Of a DNA stretch of 64,000 bases, positions 58,938-64,000 are shown piece after piece. The notes under the pieces are model-generated. The model ran no database searches and was not told where the DNA came from. It was given only the letters and a program-made list of their open reading frames with translations. The first letter of the stretch is position 1; every line of letters starts with the position of its first letter. This DNA is from JAFAGO01 sp031987605 (GTDB lineage: Bacteria; Bacteroidota; Bacteroidia; Flavobacteriales; Weeksellaceae), in contig DALZZF010000001.1 of assembly GCA_031987605.1 (NCBI GenBank), forward strand, positions 186,001 to 250,000, read 5' to 3'. The translations under genes were made by a program, and so were the position numbers.

Positions 58938-60269
58938 TTAGAACGGATATTCGTAAATCTCTGATTCGTGAAGGTAAGGGTTTCCTACAGGAATAAGTTT
59001 TAGTTTCGTTAATGCGGTCATTACACTGAATGTAAACAGTCCCACAATAAAGAGTATTGAACCCAATACGAGAAGGAATACTTCAGGAGAGTTCCAGTAA
59101 GGACCAACGGTTCCCGGGAACACCATATTGAAATAATCCAGAATGTGTCCTAAGATTACAATTACCGCCATTATGCATACCACTGTATAATTTCTCTTAA
59201 TGCTTGAACTTACCATTACTGCCAAAGGAATAAGGAAGTTCAGAATAAGCATTGGAAGGAATGTTGGAGCGTAGTATTGGAATCTTCCGAAGAAATAGTT
59301 CACTTCTTCCGGAATGTTGGCGTACCAATACAGCATGAATTGTGCAAACCAAGTATACGTCCAGAGCATTGAGGTTGCAAAAAGGAATTTTCCTAAATCG
59401 TGTAAATGGTTGTCATTGAACTGCGGAAGGAAACCTGTTTTCTTCAGGTACACACTTACCAAAATAATTACCGCAATTCCGCTGGTTAAGCAGCTCACCA
59501 TTGAATACCAGATGTACATGGTAGAATACCAGTGTGGATCAATGGACATCAACCAATCCCAAGCCCAAGCTGCAGAAGCAAATCCGAAGAAAGCAATGTA
59601 TCCTACTGCCCATCTGTACAGCATTTGGTAATCTCTCGGAGATTTTGTTTGGTCTACTTTTTTAGATTGTGCTTTTAGTTTCCATGCGAAGAAAGAAGCT
59701 CCCAAAACATAGATGAAAGTTCTTACTACATAGAAAGGAATATTAAGGAATTTTTTCTTTTCGTAGAGAATAATATCAAAATGATCGGATTTCGGATCGG
59801 TTAAACTTGCGTCCATCCAGTGGAAGAGATGCCCGTTATGTGTAGCATTCAGCAGTACAATCACCAATACGATAAAACCGCCAATCGGAATATAGGAAGC
59901 AATACCTTCCATCACTCTGGTTACAATAATCGACCAACCTGCATGTGCTGCATGCTGAATAGAGTAGAAGAAAAGGACAACGCAACTTACTCCAAATGCA
60001 AATACAGCAACGGCATGTATTGCAGCAAGCGGACGGTTATGAATTTGCATTTCGGCATGTTCCAGATGTGCTTCGTGATCTTGAGGACCTACGAGTTCAC
60101 TGGAGTGCGAAGGATTGTGGTGTCCTCCGGAATGCGCTGCTTCCATCAGATGTTCAACCTGAGCTTTGTCAATCCCGTGATTCATAAAATAACCTGCACC
60201 AAATAATACAAGCCCTAATACGAGAAGTATGATTGAAATTAATTTTAATTTAGGTGAAAAAGTATACAT
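58938..60269 (-). CDS. actF: Alternative complex III subunit ActF (quinol:cytochrome c oxidoreductase)
   Basis: A 443-residue inner-membrane protein with about ten transmembrane segments and a His-rich loop (HSGGHHNPSHSSEL, HEAHLEHAEMQIHN) near residues 45-80. The sequence AAWAWDWLMSIDPHWYSTMY and the FAQFMLYWYANIPEEVNYFF region are typical of ActF, the paralogue of the NrfD-like ActC. With the other Act subunits it passes electrons from menaquinol to cytochrome c in place of the bc1 complex. It is the last gene of actBCDEF. Confidence 0.92.
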   Translation of the reverse strand: MYTFSPKLKLISIILLVLGLVLFGAGYFMNHGIDKAQVEHLMEAAHSGGHHNPSHSSELVGPQDHEAHLEHAEMQIHNRPLAAIHAVAVFAFGVSCVVLFFYSIQHAAHAGWSIIVTRVMEGIASYIPIGGFIVLVIVLLNATHNGHLFHWMDASLTDPKSDHFDIILYEKKKFLNIPFYVVRTFIYVLGASFFAWKLKAQSKKVDQTKSPRDYQMLYRWAVGYIAFFGFASAAWAWDWLMSIDPHWYSTMYIWYSMVSCLTSGIAVIILVSVYLKKTGFLPQFNDNHLHDLGKFLFATSMLWTYTWFAQFMLYWYANIPEEVNYFFGRFQYYAPTFLPMLILNFLIPLAVMVSSSIKRNYTVVCIMAVIVILGHILDYFNMVFPGTVGPYWNSPEVFLLVLGSILFIVGLFTFSVMTALTKLKLIPVGNPYLHESEIYEYPF

Positions 60270-60283
60270 CTTTCTTCTTTTTA

Positions 60284-60952
60284 TTATTTAGTCGCTGTTG
60301 AATCAGTTGTTGCTGCCGGAGCTGCGGCTGCATTGGCTTTAAAAGCACTCATTACATACATTGCCACTCTCCATCGGTCTGCCGGTCTCAATTGTCCTGC
60401 ATAAGATCCCATGGCATTTCTACCGTAAGAAAGCACGTAGTGTACGGAACCCACAGAGATTTGTCTGTCTGCATAATTGGGAACTCCGGAATAGGCCCCG
60501 CTTTGTACGATATTTCCTTGTCCATCTCCTGCAGTACCGTGACATACGGCGCATGTACGCTCATACATCAATTTTCCTCTTTCAAGGTCTTTTGCCTGAT
60601 TTTTAGGATCGAGAGGAGATACGGTGATGGTTTTGGAAGCATCATAACCTGCATTATACTGATCGGGTGTAAGGGCTTGCCCGGAATTAACTTCAATTAA
60701 ACCTTCAGCGTTCTGAGCTACAGTTCCGTCAACAGGAGATAGCCCGGTTGCTCCGTCATTTTTTACGAACAATGGAATTTCGTTGTCGTGTTTGCTGTAC
60801 GGATCAGCTGCTTTCATGAGCGGATCATAGGCCACCGGAAAATACATATCCGGAAAATAAACCAAAGGTGGATTGTCTTTTGGGCCACAAGAATTTAGCA
60901 AAATGGTTGTTACCCCCAATACTGCTGTTAATTTTAAAATTTTATTCTTCAT
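60284..60952 (-). CDS. actE: Alternative complex III cytochrome c subunit ActE
   Basis: A 222-residue lipoprotein cytochrome (TTILLNSCGPKDNPP, Cys at about 22) with one haem c site in RTCAVCHGTAGDGQGNIVQS. The likely axial Met is in YGRNAMGSYAGQL. The N-terminal part (YFPDMYFPVAYDPLMKAADP) is typical of ActE. The C-terminus ends in an Ala-rich tail. It receives electrons from the quinol-oxidising core in the periplasm. It starts one base after actD stops, and actF begins 14 bases downstream. Confidence 0.92.
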   Translation of the reverse strand: MKNKILKLTAVLGVTTILLNSCGPKDNPPLVYFPDMYFPVAYDPLMKAADPYSKHDNEIPLFVKNDGATGLSPVDGTVAQNAEGLIEVNSGQALTPDQYNAGYDASKTITVSPLDPKNQAKDLERGKLMYERTCAVCHGTAGDGQGNIVQSGAYSGVPNYADRQISVGSVHYVLSYGRNAMGSYAGQLRPADRWRVAMYVMSAFKANAAAAPAATTDSTATK

Positions 60953-60953
60953 G

Positions 60954-61475
60954 TTACGCCTCTTTTACAGTTATTTCTTCCACTCCGGTATCGATTAGTA
61001 TTTGTTTTACTGTATCAACATCTTCCGTTACGAATTCCATCATAAATTTATCGTCTGTTGTTCTCGGATCAGGATTCTGAGCCGGGCATCCCGGATACAT
61101 TTTGTTTCTTGCCAAAAAGGTAAGCGACATCATGTGTGCTGCACAGAATACCATCAATTCAAACATTGGAACTACAAATGCAGGCATGTTTCTGGACCAT
61201 TCAAAAGCCGGTTTACCGCCGATGTTTTGTGGCCAATCGTGGTTCATCATGTACCATGTTACGGTTGCACCAATGGTTAAACCATATACAGCGTAGAACC
61301 AGGCTGCATCAGATATTCTTGTTTTTTTCAATCCTAAAGCTTTATCCAACCCGTGAACCGGAAATGGAGTATAGACTTCATTGATTGCTATTCCTTTATC
61401 CATAAAGGCTTTTACGCCGCCCATCAGTTCATCGTCGTCGGCGTAAACTCCGTATACTATCTTAGTGGTGCTCAT
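60954..61475 (-). CDS. actD: Alternative complex III subunit ActD (DUF3341)
   Basis: A 173-residue membrane protein with the DUF3341 pattern: VYGVYADDDELMGGVKAFMD, IAINEVYTPFPVHGLDKALG and two transmembrane segments (WFYAVYGLTIGATVTWYMMN, PMFELMVFCAAHMMSLTF). The frame continues to 61502, but the ATG at 61475 (MSTTKIVYGVYA) gives the usual N-terminus. That ATG overlaps the end of actC by 14 bases, and an AGGAG directly touches it, closer than a normal Shine-Dalgarno spacing. Confidence 0.92.
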   Translation of the reverse strand: MSTTKIVYGVYADDDELMGGVKAFMDKGIAINEVYTPFPVHGLDKALGLKKTRISDAAWFYAVYGLTIGATVTWYMMNHDWPQNIGGKPAFEWSRNMPAFVVPMFELMVFCAAHMMSLTFLARNKMYPGCPAQNPDPRTTDDKFMMEFVTEDVDTVKQILIDTGVEEITVKEA

Positions 61476-62856
61476 CTCCTTCTTTTGCTTTATAGGTTTC
61501 ACCAGAAATTTTTAATATAGATTTCAATTCCGCCTGCGCAATTACAGGGAAAGTTCTTGCATACAATAGGAAAAGTACTGAGAAGAAACCGATGGTTCCC
61601 AAATACACTCCTACGTCGATAATGGTTGGTTTAAACATCGTCCAAGATCCAGGAAGGTAATCTCTGGAAAGGTTGATTACGATAATGTCAAAACGTTCGA
61701 ACCACATCCCGATATTGATGATTAATGCAATAATAAATGTTGCAATAATATTTGTTCTTACTCGTTTGAACCAGAATAATGCCGGCACTACAAGGTTACA
61801 GATAATCAATGCCCAGAAAGCCCACCAGTAAGGTCCGGTTGCTGCTCCCGGAGAAAGATAAGTAAAGTCTTCATATCTTGACCCGGAATACCAAGCGATA
61901 AAATATTCTGTTGCATACGCTACCGTTACCATACCACCAGTCAGGATGATTACGATATTCATAATCTCGATGTGATACATGGTGATGTATTCTTCAAGGT
62001 CGCATACTTTTCTCGCAACCAAAAGAAGCGTCTGTACCATCGCGAAACCGGAGAAGATTGCACCGGCAACGAAGTACGGCGGATAAATGGTAGAGTGCCA
62101 TCCTTTAATTACAGAAGTGGAGAAGTCAAAGGATACCGTGGTGTGTACTGAGAATACCAGCGGTGTTGCAAGACCTGCCAAAACCAAGGAAAGTTCCTCG
62201 AATCTTTGCCAGTGTTTTGCTTTTCCTCCCCATCCGAATGAAAGCAGGGTATATATTTTTCTTGTCCATGGTGTTTGTGCGCGGTCTCTAATCATGGCAA
62301 AGTCCGGGATAAGTCCCATAAACCAGAATACGGTGGATACAGAGAAATAAGTGGAGATCGCAAATACGTCCCAAAGTAATGGTGAGTTGAAGTTTGGCCA
62401 AAGAGATCCAAACTGGTTCGGCAATGGAAATACCCAATATCCTACCCAAACTCTACCCATGTGAATTACCGGGAAGATCGCTGCCTGAACTACGGCAAAA
62501 ATCGTCATCGCTTCTGCGGAACGGTTTACCGACATTCTCCAACGCTGTCTAAATAATAATAGTACTGCGGAAATCAGGGTTCCGGCGTGACCAATACCTA
62601 CCCACCATACGAAGTTGGTGATATCCCAACCCCAGTTAATAGTTCTGTTGAGTCCCCAAGCTCCAATACCGGTTCCAATGGTGTATGCAATACAACCGAA
62701 ACCATAAATGAAAAGGACTAAAGCGGCATATAAAGATACCCACCATAGTTTTCCGGCTCGTTCCTCGATAGGTTTGGCGATATCAACAGTGATATCGTGA
62801 TAGGTTTTGTGACCAATAATTAAAGGTTCCCGAATCGGGGCTTCGTAATGTGACAT
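61462..62856 (-). CDS. actC: Alternative complex III subunit ActC (NrfD/PsrC-like)
   Basis: A 464-residue quinol-binding membrane subunit with about ten transmembrane helices. Typical stretches are NWGWDITNFVWWVGIGHAGT, WRMSVNRSAEAMTIFAVVQA, HMGRVWVGYWVFPLPNQFGS and SFDFSTSVIKGWHSTIYPPY. The fold is that of NrfD/PsrC; it is thought to hold the quinol site and to translocate protons. It is 18 bases downstream of actB and overlaps actD at its 3' end. Confidence 0.95.
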   Translation of the reverse strand: MSHYEAPIREPLIIGHKTYHDITVDIAKPIEERAGKLWWVSLYAALVLFIYGFGCIAYTIGTGIGAWGLNRTINWGWDITNFVWWVGIGHAGTLISAVLLLFRQRWRMSVNRSAEAMTIFAVVQAAIFPVIHMGRVWVGYWVFPLPNQFGSLWPNFNSPLLWDVFAISTYFSVSTVFWFMGLIPDFAMIRDRAQTPWTRKIYTLLSFGWGGKAKHWQRFEELSLVLAGLATPLVFSVHTTVSFDFSTSVIKGWHSTIYPPYFVAGAIFSGFAMVQTLLLVARKVCDLEEYITMYHIEIMNIVIILTGGMVTVAYATEYFIAWYSGSRYEDFTYLSPGAATGPYWWAFWALIICNLVVPALFWFKRVRTNIIATFIIALIINIGMWFERFDIIVINLSRDYLPGSWTMFKPTIIDVGVYLGTIGFFSVLFLLYARTFPVIAQAELKSILKISGETYKAKEGDEHH

Positions 62857-62874
62857 TTTTTACCTTATTATTAT

Positions 62875-64000
62875 TTAAACGTTTGATTCTTGTCTGTTTC
62901 TTACTTTAGTGTGATAGAATACATTTGGTTTTGTACCGATCTCTTCAAGTAGATAATATCTTCTGTCGCTGGCGTAGAGTTTACGAACGAGAGATTTATT
63001 ATCGTTCATATCTCCAAACTGCATTGCTCCTGTGGAACAAGCGGCAGCACACGCACACGCTTTTTGGAATTCTTCATCAGCAACCACTCTGTTTTCTTTT
63101 TTCGCATTAAGAATAGTGGCCTGAGTTTCTTGAATACATAATGAACATTTTTCCATTACCCCTCTGGTTCTGGTAACAACGTCAGGATTCAATACCATTC
63201 TTCCCAGATCGTTGTTCATATTGTAATCAAATTTATCATTCAAGGCATAGTTGAACCAGTTGAATCTTCTTACTTTGTACGGACAGTTGTTTGCACAATA
63301 TCTGGTACCGATACATCTGTTATATGCCATTTGATTTTGCCCTTGTTTACCGTGTGAAGTTGCCGCAACCGGACAAACTGTTTCACAAGGCGCATGGTTA
63401 CAGTGCTGGCACATTACCGGTTGGAAAATCACATCCGGACTTTCGCTTGGTTCGATAAGGATGTCGTACATGTGCGGAACATCCAGTTTTGCATCCAAAG
63501 ATTCTTTAACGGAAAGTTGACCATCTTTGTTCTCATCCATTTCCACTGGAATTTTTGAACTATAATAGCGATCAATTCTTAACCAGTACATATCTCTGGA
63601 CATTCTGATTTCCTCTTTACCTACAACAGCGGTGTTGTTTTCTGCCTGACAGGCAATTACACAGGCACCACATCCTGTACAGGAATTCAGGTCGATGGAA
63701 AGGTTGAAGTGCGGACCATCGGTATCATCAAATGCATCCCAAAGATCGATTTTTCTTGCCGGAAGATCACCATTAATGGTGGCATATTCCAAAGGTTTGT
63801 TCCATCCTTTTACTTTGTCATCAAAAGGAACTGAAATAAAGGTTTCCAGAGAAACTTCTTTAGCAATTTCATAACGTCCCATTAATGTATTTTGAAGCTG
63901 CATTCCTGCAAACTCATGCTCGTCACCTGTTTTTTCAATTTTTACATTACCCAAAACGGTATTGAAACCATCGAAAAGAGGATATGCATTAATTCCGGTT
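62875..64000 (-). CDS. actB: Alternative complex III iron-sulfur subunit ActB, C-terminal part (partial)
   Basis: The frame is open to the right edge of the window (reading FDGFNTVLGNVKI past the TTG at 63954), so only the end of this ~1000-residue protein is present. The Fe-S domain shows four cysteine groups: SCTGCGACVIACQAENN, MCQHCNHAPCETVCPVAA, RCIGTRYCANNCPYKVRRFN and MEKCSLCIQETQ with CACAAACSTGAMQFGD. These carry [4Fe-4S] and one [3Fe-4S] cluster in characterised complexes. The molybdopterin-like domain without cofactor lies upstream. It feeds electrons from ActC to the cytochromes. Confidence 0.94.
   Translation of the reverse strand, partial: TGINAYPLFDGFNTVLGNVKIEKTGDEHEFAGMQLQNTLMGRYEIAKEVSLETFISVPFDDKVKGWNKPLEYATINGDLPARKIDLWDAFDDTDGPHFNLSIDLNSCTGCGACVIACQAENNTAVVGKEEIRMSRDMYWLRIDRYYSSKIPVEMDENKDGQLSVKESLDAKLDVPHMYDILIEPSESPDVIFQPVMCQHCNHAPCETVCPVAATSHGKQGQNQMAYNRCIGTRYCANNCPYKVRRFNWFNYALNDKFDYNMNNDLGRMVLNPDVVTRTRGVMEKCSLCIQETQATILNAKKENRVVADEEFQKACACAAACSTGAMQFGDMNDNKSLVRKLYASDRRYYLLEEIGTKPNVFYHTKVRNRQESNV

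Overview
The window looks like chromosome of a Bacteroidota bacterium of order Flavobacteriales, most like Chryseobacterium and relatives (Weeksellaceae). The evidence is the low G+C, A-rich start regions with few Shine-Dalgarno sites, many upstream copies of the Bacteroidota -7 promoter box TAnnTTTG, type IX secretion (T9SS) sorting domains, a TamL lipoprotein with TamB, a SUF-only Fe-S system and an alternative complex III (Act) operon. No rRNA, tRNA, CRISPR array or transposase gene was seen.

Layout. 1-4.1 kb (+): tail of class II fructose-bisphosphate aldolase, accD, a DUF6973 gene, proB and proA. 4.2-13.9 kb (-): an accessory Rhs locus. It holds a pyocin-knob/coiled-coil protein, a short T9SS-sorted protein with a YD-like motif, a 2270-residue SpvB/Rhs protein with a probable polymorphic-toxin tip, an overlapping lipoprotein gene that may be the immunity gene, and then three displaced fragments (toxin C-terminus, lipoprotein N-terminus, Rhs core). 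14.3-19.5 kb (-): a likely metal-acquisition unit with a His/Cys-rich small protein, a ZnuD-like TonB receptor, two DUF4625 lipoproteins and a T9SS surface protein, headed by a palindrome over the promoter. 19.7-25.8 kb: a TrmH-family methyltransferase and a bestrophin channel (-), a frameshifted mutS (+), two thioredoxin-fold proteins and a DUF2809 protein. 25.8-36 kb (-): a small lipoprotein, an HI0933-type flavoprotein, YihY/BrkB, TamL and TamB. 36-43.3 kb: a thioesterase and thiL (+), a 480-bp inverted-repeat element without genes, an LpxH-like phosphatase and pepT (-), then HMG-CoA lyase, a TPR protein and a rhodanese (+). 43.4-49.9 kb (-): SufT-like protein, exonuclease, HExxH protein, then iscA-sufB-[GxxExxY gene]-sufC-sufD. 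50-52 kb (-): norCB-type nitric oxide reductase. 52.2-54.3 kb (+): EF-G-like GTPase. 54.3-54.9 kb: gene-free, with a REP-like palindrome pair. 54.9-58.8 kb (-): zinc metallopeptidase, ribH, TPR protein, apt and a lipoprotein. 58.9-64 kb (-): actBCDEF, with actB running off the window.

Most of the window is core metabolism and envelope biogenesis in short operons. The parts that stand out are the Rhs locus with orphan modules, the disrupted mutS, the two palindromic non-coding elements, and candidate operators upstream of the metal-uptake unit and of norCB. Family names come from recognising motifs by eye; no database search was run.
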